Source: an uncultured Bacilli bacterium (GTDB lineage: Bacteria > Bacillota_I > Bacilli_A > RF39 > UBA660). From it: a DNA stretch of 7,777 nt. Of the stretch, positions 1-6,536 are shown piece by piece. The stretch covers positions 1-7,777 of the forward strand of contig CAKONX010000054.1 of the NCBI GenBank assembly GCA_934098345.1, given 5' to 3'. The notes beneath the pieces are model-generated. The model was not told where the DNA came from and searched no databases. It saw only the letters and a program-made list of their open reading frames with translations. The first letter of the stretch is position 1; every line of letters begins with the position of its first letter. A program made the position numbers and the translations under genes.

Positions 1-195
1 GATAGAATAGTAAAACATATTTTTAAAAGCAACAGTGAAGTACCAGATATTGTTAAAGGATTACCTGATATTCCTGATGGATACAAACCAAAGATAAAAT
101 TAATAAATAAAAAGCCAATAGTTGCTAGTGATAGAGAAATAAATGAAAATTCTCGAAGCAAAAGTGCAAAACTAAGAGTAATAGAAAGGGTTTAA
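1..195 (+). CDS. rsmH: 16S rRNA (cytosine(1402)-N4)-methyltransferase RsmH, C-terminal end (5' partial)
   Basis: The open frame runs from the window edge to TAA at 193-195 and gives the last 64 residues of a protein. The tail contains the serine/arginine/lysine-rich block NSRSKSAKLRV followed by IERV, which matches the conserved C-terminus of RsmH (MraW), usually of the form 'NPRSRSAKLRVAE'. RsmH is a SAM-dependent enzyme that N4-methylates C1402 in the decoding centre of 16S rRNA. The SAM-binding core lies upstream of the window and cannot be checked. Context supports the call: rsmH is normally followed directly by ftsL and a class B PBP in the dcw cluster of Gram-positive bacteria, exactly as here. 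Only 2 nt separate its stop from the next start, so co-transcription is likely. Confidence 0.9.
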   Translation, partial: DRIVKHIFKSNSEVPDIVKGLPDIPDGYKPKIKLINKKPIVASDREINENSRSKSAKLRVIERV

Positions 196-197
196 AT

Positions 198-494
198 ATG
201 AAAAAATCAACTTCAAAAAAAGGAATTAAATTTAAAAAAGGAGAAAAATTAATAATTGCTATTTTAGCTATTTTAGCACTTATGACTCCAGTTATGGTTG
301 TATACACAAGTGCATGTCTTTCAAGTTCTAATATTGAAGTTGAAAAGATGAAAAAGAAAATAGAAAAACAAGAAAATGTTAACTCAAGTTTATCTATGCA
401 AGTAGATGAATTAGCAAGTTTATCTACAATTCAAGATGTTGCAAAGAACAACGGATTAAGCTATAATAATGATAATATAATTGTTATCAAATAA
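198..494 (+). CDS. ftsL: FtsL-like cell division protein
   Basis: This is a 98-residue bitopic membrane protein. It has a lysine-rich cytoplasmic N-terminus (residues 1-17), one membrane helix (about 18-36) and then an extracellular stretch (about 45-75) whose Glu/Lys and hydrophobic spacing suits a coiled coil. The end 'STIQDVAKNNGL' resembles the FtsL/DivIC ending in which a short helix 'I..vA.k.lGL' closes the domain. FtsL binds DivIC/FtsB and DivIB/FtsQ and activates septal peptidoglycan synthesis by FtsW and the class B PBP. Sequence conservation is low in this family, so size, topology and position between rsmH and the PBP carry the call. The start is supported by AGAAAGGG at 183-190, inside the rsmH end. 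Two stop codons in tandem (492-497) end the gene. Cys40 just after the helix is not in a good lipobox. Confidence 0.82.
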   Translation: MKKSTSKKGIKFKKGEKLIIAILAILALMTPVMVVYTSACLSSSNIEVEKMKKKIEKQENVNSSLSMQVDELASLSTIQDVAKNNGLSYNNDNIIVIK

Positions 495-511
495 TAAGCG
501 AGGTAAAAAAC

Positions 512-2689
512 ATGAAATATACGAACAATACAATAAAAATCAATTTTGTTTTTATAATATGTATTGTTCTTTTATTTGCTTTATTTTTTGCAAAACTTGC
601 TTATGTTGCTACAAATGATAATGTTGAAGGTTCAAATTTAAAAGAAATAGCTGAATCAAGAAGTACTACTACTAAGACCTTATATGCAACACGTGGTAAT
701 ATTTATGATAATGCATCTAACTTACTTGCTCAAAATGTAAATTCATATACTTTAATTGCGTATCTTGCTAAAAGTAGAACTACAGATGATAGATATCCAA
801 AACATGTAGTTGATAAAGAAGAAACTGCAAGAAAATTAGCAGAAGTTTTAGAGCCAATTAATAAAACAATGACTTATGAATATATATATGAAAGATTAAA
901 TGTTGAAAATAAATATCAAGTAGAATTTGGTTCAGGTGGTAAGAACTTAAGTGAACTTGATAAACAAAAAATAGAAGAATTAAACTTACCAGGTATAGCT
1001 TTTGTAAAATCATCTAAAAGGTATTATCAAAATGGTGATTTTGCTTCATATATAATTGGTTATGCTAAAAAGAATGAAGAAACCGATGAAATAACAGGAG
1101 AACTTGGTATTGAAAAATTCTGTGATAGATATTTAAAAGGTAAAGATGGAAGTATTACTTACCAACATGATGCTTATGGTTATCAAATGGCTGATAAAGT
1201 AAGTCAAAACACTCCTGCTGAAGATGGATATGATGTTTATTTAACATTAGATAAACAAGTTCAAATATTTTTAGATAATGCGGTTGCAGAATTTACTGAA
1301 TATAATCCATCGTGGGTAACAATAACTGTTGCTGATGCTAAAACTGGAGCAATAATAGGTTCTTCAACTTCACCAAGTTTTAATCCAAATAAACTTAACT
1401 TAGAAAACTATAACGATCCACTTATTTCATATACATATGAACCAGGTAGTACAATGAAGATATTCTCGTTTGCATCTGCCATGGAAGAAGGTCTTTATAA
1501 AGGTGATGAACTTTATAAATCAGGTACAGTAGAGGTAGCTGACTATAAAATAAAAGACTGGAACAAAGTAGGTTGGGGTAGTATTACTTATGATGTAGGA
1601 TTTACTTATTCTTCCAATGTCGCTGCTGTTAACTTATCAAAAAGATTAAAAAAACAAGGTTTAACTAAATATTATACAAATTTAGGTTTTGGAGAAAAAA
1701 CTGGTATTGAACTAGCAAACGAATATAAAGGTGATATTAATTTTGAATATGATACAGAAGTAGCAAGTGCATCATATGGTCAAGGTATAACTGTAACACC
1801 TATTCAAATGATTCAAGCTCTTACAACTTTAACAAATGATGGAACAGTTATGAAACCATATATAATAGAAAAAATAGTTGATCCAAATAAAAAAGAAGTA
1901 GTTTATCAAGGGGGTAAAAAAGAACTTAAGAAAGTTTATTCAACATCAACTGTAAATAAAATAAAAGAACTTATGGATTTAACTGTTAATGGAACTGATT
2001 CAGGTGCAACTGGAAAGGTGTACCATACAGACTCAGTTAGACTTATTGGTAAAACGGGTACAGCTAACTATACAAATGGAAATGGAAGTTATGTTGTAGG
2101 TAACTATAATGTTATTAGATCATTTGCCGGAGTATTTCCAAAGGATGATCCTGAATATATTATTTATTTAGCTGTAAAAGACTTCCACGGAACAAGTAAA
2201 AATATGGGAGCAATTGTTAAAAAAATGGTAGAAAGTGTTGCTAAATATAAAAACTTAGATACTCGTGTAAGTGATAAAGATGCAACTAAACTTGTACACA
2301 TTGATAACTATGTAAATAAAACTGTAACTGCAGCTACAACAAGTATTTCATCTTTAGGAATAACTCCATACATAATTGGAGATGGAACACGTGTAATAAA
2401 ACAATATCCAAATAAAGATATTTTAACTCATCAAAGTGCAAAAGTATTCTTACTTACTAATAGTAAAAATATAACTATGCCAGATATAAATGGATGGAGT
2501 GAAAGTGAAGTAATTAATTTCTGTAACTTAATTGGTTTAAAATATAATTTCAATAACTATGGATATGTTAAATCATTTAATATTGAAGTTGGTAGTCAAA
2601 TAGATATTGAAAATCAAGCTTTAGAAGTTGAACTTGAAAATATAAATCCAAATACGTATTCTAAGAAAGAAGATGAAACAAGTGAATAA
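512..2689 (+). CDS. pbpB: Class B penicillin-binding protein (septal transpeptidase) with two PASTA domains
   Basis: The protein has 725 residues. It has a short cytoplasmic tail and an N-terminal membrane anchor (about 10-31), then the PBP dimerisation region that begins with the conserved RGNIYD box (61-66). The transpeptidase domain spans about 240-580. All three catalytic motifs are present: STMK with nucleophile Ser313 and Lys316, SSN at 367-369, and KTGT at 514-517. Two PASTA-like repeats follow (about 593-648 and 654-709), then a short charged tail. It should crosslink peptide stems of septal peptidoglycan outside the membrane, working with FtsW and the FtsL encoded just upstream. Two C-terminal PASTA repeats fit B. 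subtilis PBP2B or PBP2x; SpoVD has one, so pbpB is the better symbol, although orthology is inferred. The start has the ribosome site AGCGAGG (497-503). The last 17 bases overlap the next ORF if that ORF uses ATG. Confidence 0.93.
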   Translation: MKYTNNTIKINFVFIICIVLLFALFFAKLAYVATNDNVEGSNLKEIAESRSTTTKTLYATRGNIYDNASNLLAQNVNSYTLIAYLAKSRTTDDRYPKHVVDKEETARKLAEVLEPINKTMTYEYIYERLNVENKYQVEFGSGGKNLSELDKQKIEELNLPGIAFVKSSKRYYQNGDFASYIIGYAKKNEETDEITGELGIEKFCDRYLKGKDGSITYQHDAYGYQMADKVSQNTPAEDGYDVYLTLDKQVQIFLDNAVAEFTEYNPSWVTITVADAKTGAIIGSSTSPSFNPNKLNLENYNDPLISYTYEPGSTMKIFSFASAMEEGLYKGDELYKSGTVEVADYKIKDWNKVGWGSITYDVGFTYSSNVAAVNLSKRLKKQGLTKYYTNLGFGEKTGIELANEYKGDINFEYDTEVASASYGQGITVTPIQMIQALTTLTNDGTVMKPYIIEKIVDPNKKEVVYQGGKKELKKVYSTSTVNKIKELMDLTVNGTDSGATGKVYHTDSVRLIGKTGTANYTNGNGSYVVGNYNVIRSFAGVFPKDDPEYIIYLAVKDFHGTSKNMGAIVKKMVESVAKYKNLDTRVSDKDATKLVHIDNYVNKTVTAATTSISSLGITPYIIGDGTRVIKQYPNKDILTHQSAKVFLLTNSKNITMPDINGWSESEVINFCNLIGLKYNFNNYGYVKSFNIEVGSQIDIENQALEVELENINPNTYSKKEDETSE

Positions 2690-3200
2690 AATAAAAGACA
2701 TATTAAATAGTCCTAAAAGTATTATAGTATTTTTAACGATTATGCTAGCAATAAGTGTATTTGTAATATATAGAGTAAGTAATTCTAGCAAAATATATAT
2801 TTCATCAATTAAAGATGAAAATATAAGTATTTCTACAATTCATGCATTTATCAATAATGATATGCATATGTTCTATTCAACATCAGCAACTTATAATAAA
2901 GATGATTATAAAATTTATGGAATAGAAGTAGGATATTATATTAAAGAAAATAATAAATATATAGAATTTTTAACTCAAAGTGAGACTTTTGATACAGGAG
3001 AATCATTAAAAACGGCTTTAGAGTTCTATAGTTCTTTTAACTATATTGAAAGTAATAATCGAGTTAAGAAATTTACTAAAAATGTAAAAAATAACTTTGA
3101 AGATAATTTATACTTTATTATTAAAGTAAAAAAAGATAAAAATACTAGTTCAGAAACAATTTATGAAGAAAATGTAAATATGAAAAAAATGACTAAGTAA
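2673..3200 (+). CDS. Unrecognised single-pass membrane protein in the division cluster
   Basis: I do not recognise this family. The 175-residue product has a basic N-terminus (1-15), one hydrophobic helix (about 17-34) and an external region of about 140 residues. That region is rich in Asn, Lys, Tyr and Ile, has no cysteine, and ends in a Lys/Glu-rich tail. The predicted topology is N-in, C-out, the same as FtsL, DivIC or DivIB, but I cannot see the POTRA pattern expected for FtsQ/DivIB. The ATG at 2673 lies inside the PBP gene and has only purine-rich AAGAAAGAAG immediately upstream (2663-2672), which is too close. An in-frame GTG at 2682 would place that purine run about 9 nt away, so the real start may be there (172 aa). 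The overlap with the PBP gene suggests translational coupling and a possible role at the septum, which is inference only. Confidence 0.75.
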   Translation: MKQVNKIKDILNSPKSIIVFLTIMLAISVFVIYRVSNSSKIYISSIKDENISISTIHAFINNDMHMFYSTSATYNKDDYKIYGIEVGYYIKENNKYIEFLTQSETFDTGESLKTALEFYSSFNYIESNNRVKKFTKNVKNNFEDNLYFIIKVKKDKNTSSETIYEENVNMKKMTK

Positions 3201-3217
3201 TTAGTTGTTTTTCTTTT
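3190..3217 (+). terminator. Weak intrinsic terminator candidate at the end of the division operon
   Basis: ACTAA (3192-3196) pairs with TTAGT (3201-3205) around the loop GTAA, with G-T wobble pairs possible below. The run TTGTTTTTCTTTT follows (3206-3218). The stem overlaps the TAA stop of the upstream gene and contains a single G-C pair, so it is weak and may only reduce read-through. Its position just before a separate promoter is the main support. Confidence 0.35.
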
Positions 3218-3242
3218 GCTTTCAATTTTATTTTGATATAAT
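3216..3242 (+). promoter_or_regulatory. Extended -10 promoter for the peptidase/anchor unit
   Basis: A perfect TATAAT lies at 3237-3242 and is preceded by TGA (3234-3236), forming an extended -10 element (TGnTATAAT). The -35 is poor: TTGCTT at 3216-3221 with a 15-nt spacer. The predicted start of transcription is near 3249, leaving a leader of about 14 nt. The ribosome site AAGGT (3249-3253) would then sit at the very 5' end of the mRNA, which is tight and lowers confidence. Confidence 0.5.
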
Positions 3243-3262
3243 TACTTTAAGGTAGTGTAAGT

Positions 3263-5404
3263 ATGAAGAAGTTTATGATTTTTTTTATTTCTTTAATTTT
3301 ATTTATTCCAAGTGTTAAAGCAAGTGTTTTATGTGAAGAATCAGAAGAACATAAAAATTGGAGTAAACTAAGTGAAACAGAGAAATTTAAACTAATTGAA
3401 CCATCTTTTTGTAAAAGAGAAGATAACATAAAAATAAAAACTTTTGAAACTGTTAAAGGAATAAGTGATACAGTTTATTCATCTCTTGATTTAAATATTG
3501 TTTCAAGTGTAAAAAATCAAGGAAATACAAATGCTTGTTGGGCCTTTTCTGGTGCAGCTTTAATTGAAACTGCAGCCATGAAAGAAGGATTTTCTGAAAT
3601 TGATTTATCTGAAAGACATATTAATATGATGTCTACATATAATGCTTATTTAAATAATAAAGTAAATATAAGTGGATATAACAGGAATGCCAATGATGGA
3701 GGTAACTATTCTTACGTTGCATCATATATTTTTAGAGGTGATGGAGCAATTTTAGAAAGTGATTTTCCTTATATTCTTCCATGGTCAAGCAATTATGCTC
3801 CAATAGATAAATCTAGTATGCCATCAAAGAAACCAGTATTCAGTGTAGATGATTATTTAAGTGATTATACTTCATCAACTTGTACAAGTGATAGAATTGA
3901 AGAAATAAAATCTTATGTAAGAGAATATGGAGCAGTTGGAGCAACAATTAATTCATCTAATGGATGGACTAGCTTAGATCAACATTATTTTATAAATACA
4001 AGAAGTGATTATACAGATCATGCAATAACTATAGTTGGATATGATGATCGAATAAGTAAGGATAATTTTGCTTATGCTTCAAAAGATGGAGCTTTCATTG
4101 TAAAAAACTCTTGGGGAGAAGAATTTGGAGATAACGGATATTTTTATATTTCATATGATGATTTAAGAATTTGTAGAAATATTACAGGATTTAAAGGAAT
4201 AAGTGTAAATGAATATGATCATGTATATAATGCTTCTGATACCCTTGCTAATACCAGTTTTTATTCACCAAATTACATATATTTAAGTACTAAAATTAAT
4301 GTCACTGGAAATGAATATTTAGATAAAGTAAGTTTTGAAACATTAAAAGGTACTCCTTATGAAGTATATTTATCAAAAGACAATAATTTAAATTCAAGTT
4401 CTTCATGGGCTAAACTTGCAAGCGGAACCTCAAATCATGAAGGAGTTATAAGTGTTAAATTTAGTAAAATTAAACTTACAAGTGCAGCAACTATCATAGT
4501 TAAATTTAATAAATCTGGATATGTTGCACCATTAATGTGTAAAAGTACAACTTCTACAGATAAACATTATTACATGCAAATAAGTAAAAACACAAATTAC
4601 TATTCAACCGATGGAAGTACTTGGAATGATTTTTATAATGCTGGTGCTGGAACTTTAGTTTCATGTGAACCAGTAATTTATGCTTACACAAGTAATGAAA
4701 ACCATGTATCCGGAACTTTAAATAATATTTATGTTTCATCTTCAAGCAATAAAGTTTATGTTAATTCGAGTGATTACTTTAATATAGATTTTACTTCTTC
4801 AAACATCGATTATAAAGAATTAATTAGTATAAATATCTATAAGGATGGTACTAAAGTAAATGAATATTTTGATATAGATAAATCTACTATAAATAAAAAT
4901 TATTATAAGTTAAAAGTAAATAGTAGTACTAGATCAGGAACTTATGTAGTTACTTTAAAATATAAAGATAGTCAAAAATCAGTTAGTTTTGAAGTTCATG
5001 ATAAATTAACTTCAAATACATTTAAAATAGAAGGAAAATATATTAAAATTCTTCCAAGTAAAAGCTCAACTATAAATAGAAATTATGTTTTAGGTAATCT
5101 AAATTATGAAAATAATTTAGATTTAGTTAGAAATTCAGCATCATTAACTGAAAATGATAAAGTTAAAACTGGAGATGTGGTGACTACAGAGGATAATGAT
5201 TATGTAATTATTCTTATAGGAGATGCCAATATGGATGGTAAAATATCTCCTCAAGATTATATAAGAATAAAAAATCATATTTTGGGAACTAAAGGTATAA
5301 CAGATGAAATAAATTTATTAAGTGCTGATGCTAATGAAGATGGAAAAATTACACCACAGGATTACATAAGAATAAAAAATAGAATTTTAAAGGGTGAAGT
5401 ATAA
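3263..5404 (+). CDS. Secreted papain-family (C1A) cysteine peptidase with lectin-like domain and C-terminal dockerin
   Basis: The 713-residue protein starts with a signal peptide (1-20, likely cut after VKA) and a short propeptide-like stretch (about 21-75). The C1A catalytic domain runs about 76-310: Gln86 (oxyanion hole), Cys92 in NACWAFSG, His253 in DHAITIVGYDD and Asn282 in VKNSWGEEFG form the papain catalytic set. A beta-rich region (about 330-475) with KGTPYEVYLSKD resembles the lectin-like domain that follows many clostridial C1 peptidases. A less clear beta region (about 485-650) comes next, then a dockerin (652-712) with two calcium loops, D654-N656-D658-D665 and D689-N691-D693-D700. 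The enzyme should act outside the cell, cleaving host, dietary or bacterial proteins, while held by a cohesin-type partner. The substrate cannot be read from sequence. The start has AAGGT 10 nt upstream. Its stop overlaps the next start by one base, so the two genes are translationally coupled. Confidence 0.93.
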   Translation: MKKFMIFFISLILFIPSVKASVLCEESEEHKNWSKLSETEKFKLIEPSFCKREDNIKIKTFETVKGISDTVYSSLDLNIVSSVKNQGNTNACWAFSGAALIETAAMKEGFSEIDLSERHINMMSTYNAYLNNKVNISGYNRNANDGGNYSYVASYIFRGDGAILESDFPYILPWSSNYAPIDKSSMPSKKPVFSVDDYLSDYTSSTCTSDRIEEIKSYVREYGAVGATINSSNGWTSLDQHYFINTRSDYTDHAITIVGYDDRISKDNFAYASKDGAFIVKNSWGEEFGDNGYFYISYDDLRICRNITGFKGISVNEYDHVYNASDTLANTSFYSPNYIYLSTKINVTGNEYLDKVSFETLKGTPYEVYLSKDNNLNSSSSWAKLASGTSNHEGVISVKFSKIKLTSAATIIVKFNKSGYVAPLMCKSTTSTDKHYYMQISKNTNYYSTDGSTWNDFYNAGAGTLVSCEPVIYAYTSNENHVSGTLNNIYVSSSSNKVYVNSSDYFNIDFTSSNIDYKELISINIYKDGTKVNEYFDIDKSTINKNYYKLKVNSSTRSGTYVVTLKYKDSQKSVSFEVHDKLTSNTFKIEGKYIKILPSKSSTINRNYVLGNLNYENNLDLVRNSASLTENDKVKTGDVVTTEDNDYVIILIGDANMDGKISPQDYIRIKNHILGTKGITDEINLLSADANEDGKITPQDYIRIKNRILKGEV
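5222..5389 (+). repeat. Duplicated dockerin segment (two near-identical 21-residue calcium-loop/helix repeats)
   Basis: Residues 654-674 (5222-5284) and 689-709 (5327-5389) of the peptidase match at 18 of 21 positions by eye, differing only at M/E, S/T and H/R. Each has the dockerin loop D-x-N-x-D-G-K-I-x-P-Q-D followed by the helix YIRIKN. The codons differ at several synonymous positions, so this is an old duplication kept by selection and not a recent copy. Confidence 0.9.
5391..5397 (+). promoter_or_regulatory. Ribosome binding site of the surface anchor gene
   Basis: AGGGTGA lies 6 nt before the ATG at 5404 and inside the last codons of the peptidase gene. Together with the TAATG stop/start overlap at 5402-5406 it supports both the chosen start and coupled translation of the pair. 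Confidence 0.75.
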
Positions 5405-6390
5405 TGAGAAGATTTTACAAATATTTATTGCTATTAATAATATTTATTCCAAGTTATGTATTTGCAGGAAGTATAACAGTAAATAAATATAATGTCAGTA
5501 TGTATCCTGGTGGTTCAGTTAACTTTAATATAACTGCTTCTTCAGCTGCAGGTGAAGTGACTATTACAAGCGCTAATACAAATATAGCCACTGTAGGTGA
5601 AACTCACTTCTGGATGGATAATGAATCAAAGGCAATTACTATAAAAGGAAATTCAGTAGGTACTACAACTATATCAGTAAGCATCAATGCATCAGATTAT
5701 GACGAGAAAGAGATTATAACAACTTATAAAATAGTTGTTTATGTTAATGAAAAAACAACGACAACTACTACTACAACAACTACAACAAAAAGTGCAAGTA
5801 ATAACACAACTGTTAGAAATACAGAAGCAACAAAAAAGGTAAATAATACAACAAAAACAACTACTAAAGTTATAAGTGTAGATATTCCAGTTGAACAACC
5901 AGTAGGAGAAACAACCACAACTACAACAACTGAAGAAGTAAAAGAGGAGATAATACCATCTTTAAAAAGTTTAAAAATAGTAGGTTATAATTTGGATTTT
6001 AAAGAAAATCAAACAAGTTATTCTATAACTATACCAAATGACTTAAAAGAACTATATATAATTACTGAAAAAGATACTAATATATCTGTTAATGAAGGAA
6101 TAATTAATGTTGAAGATAAAGACTTCATAGAATTAAAAGTCTTAAATAATGAAACGAATAAAACCCGCGTTTATAAAATAAATTTAGTGAAAAAAGAATA
6201 TAAAGAAAAGAAGAATACTAAAAGTGTAATTTATTTAATTTTAATAATTGTTGTATTTGTATCATTTGTTACATGTATTATTTTTATTCTTAAAAAAATG
6301 TTAAAAAAGGAAACAACAAAAATAATTAATCCAACTAATAATGTAAGTAATGTAGATGAATTAGAATATAGAAATGATTATTTTGAATAA
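5404..6390 (+). CDS. Membrane-anchored surface protein: Ig-like domain, Thr-rich stalk, cadherin-like domain, C-terminal membrane helix
   Basis: The 328-residue protein has a signal peptide (1-21) very like that of the upstream peptidase. An Ig-like (Big_2-type) domain follows at about 22-115, with the typical 'V.PG.SV.F.I.A' opening, the 'NTNIATV' core and the 'GTTTISV' strand. A low-complexity threonine stalk (118-176) includes runs of 11 and 7 Thr. A domain at about 185-263, beginning SLKSLKIVGYNLDF and ending RVYKINLVKK, fits the cadherin-like beta-sandwich family (PF12733). A membrane helix (about 274-296) and a short cytoplasmic tail close the protein. There is no LPXTG motif, so anchoring is by the helix. 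Translational coupling to a dockerin-bearing peptidase suggests that it displays or receives that enzyme at the surface. I cannot recognise a cohesin fold in it, so binding is a hypothesis; a separate adhesin or stalk role is also possible. Confidence 0.85.
   Translation: MRRFYKYLLLLIIFIPSYVFAGSITVNKYNVSMYPGGSVNFNITASSAAGEVTITSANTNIATVGETHFWMDNESKAITIKGNSVGTTTISVSINASDYDEKEIITTYKIVVYVNEKTTTTTTTTTTTKSASNNTTVRNTEATKKVNNTTKTTTKVISVDIPVEQPVGETTTTTTTEEVKEEIIPSLKSLKIVGYNLDFKENQTSYSITIPNDLKELYIITEKDTNISVNEGIINVEDKDFIELKVLNNETNKTRVYKINLVKKEYKEKKNTKSVIYLILIIVVFVSFVTCIIFILKKMLKKETTKIINPTNNVSNVDELEYRNDYFE
5755..5931 (+). repeat. ACN-triplet, threonine-rich stalk coding region
   Basis: Eleven consecutive Thr codons (5755-5787) and seven more (5911-5931) flank a Thr/Asn/Lys-rich segment. 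The codons are mixed ACA, ACT, ACG and ACC, so this is an imperfect triplet repeat. Length changes by slippage would stay in frame and alter only stalk length. Confidence 0.8.
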
Positions 6391-6395
6391 CATCT

Positions 6396-6425
6396 AAAAA
6401 ATGGAATAATAGATTCCATTTTTTT
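6396..6425 (+). terminator. Rho-independent terminator after the peptidase/anchor unit
   Basis: AAAAAATGGAAT (6396-6407) pairs perfectly over 12 bp with ATTCCATTTTTT (6413-6424) around a 5-nt loop. The T-run reaches 6425. It begins 5 nt after the stop of the anchor gene. The A-run on the left arm means it could also act for transcription from the other strand, but no minus-strand gene is supported nearby. Confidence 0.85.
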
Positions 6426-6440
6426 ATGTTTTAATTTAGT

Positions 6441-6466
6441 ATTTACATTTTATGTAAATATTTACA
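6441..6466. promoter_or_regulatory. Palindromic operator candidate upstream of the lectin-like surface genes
   Basis: TGTAAATATTTACA (6453-6466) is a perfect 14-bp palindrome. A third copy of its half-site, ATTTACA, lies at 6441-6447, so 6441-6459 is a second inverted repeat with a 5-nt spacer. The overall form resembles operators of LacI/CcpA-type (TGTAA-N4-TTACA) or other dimeric regulators, but the central CG needed for a CcpA cre site is TA here. Its centre lies about 60 bases before the predicted transcription start. AT-rich sequence makes chance palindromes common, so this is tentative. Confidence 0.35.
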
Positions 6467-6506
6467 CATCATAAAAATATTAAATAAAAAATAAAGAAAA
6501 TTATAG

Positions 6507-6512
6507 TATAAT
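6507..6512 (+). promoter_or_regulatory. Probable -10 element for the lectin-like surface protein gene
   Basis: TATAAT sits 24 nt before the chosen ATG (6537), giving a leader of about 18 nt. No convincing -35 hexamer occurs at the right distance (around 6484-6489 is an A-rich run), so an activator or A-tract contribution would be needed. It lies after a strong terminator, where a new promoter is expected. Confidence 0.45.
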
Positions 6513-6523
6513 TAACATAGAAT

Positions 6524-6527
6524 GGTG
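6524..6527 (+). promoter_or_regulatory. Ribosome binding site deciding the start at 6537
   Basis: GGTG lies 9 nt before the ATG at 6537. It overlaps the alternative ATG at 6522, which has no ribosome site of its own and would fall almost at the predicted mRNA start. The weak match to the Shine-Dalgarno core suggests modest translation. Confidence 0.5.
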
Positions 6528-6536
6528 TGTGTATAT

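Noticed and set aside
198..494. Lipoprotein signal ending at Cys40 of the FtsL-like protein
   Set aside because: The residues before the Cys (YTSAC) do not give a good lipobox, and context and topology fit FtsL.
2673..3200. FtsQ/DivIB assignment for the protein after the PBP
   Set aside because: Topology fits but no POTRA-like pattern is visible and the external part is short. Naming it would be a guess.
4554..4745. Minus-strand open frame inside the peptidase gene
   Set aside because: It lies wholly inside a well-supported gene, has biased composition, and shows no start signal or family resemblance.
5467..5748. Cohesin domain in the anchor protein
   Set aside because: The sequence reads as a Big_2-type Ig-like domain. 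I could not find a cohesin pattern, so the docking role is kept as a hypothesis only.
5692..5898. Minus-strand open frame rich in Cys and Ser
   Set aside because: It is the antisense of the Thr-codon stalk, so its composition is forced by the ACN repeats. No ribosome site or recognisable domain was seen.
5755..5931. CRISPR-like or other structured array
   Set aside because: The repetition is codon-level ACN within one reading frame, without spaced identical repeats.
6453..6466. CcpA cre site
   Set aside because: The palindrome fits the TGTAA-N4-TTACA outline but lacks the central CG that cre sites require, so only a general operator candidate is reported.
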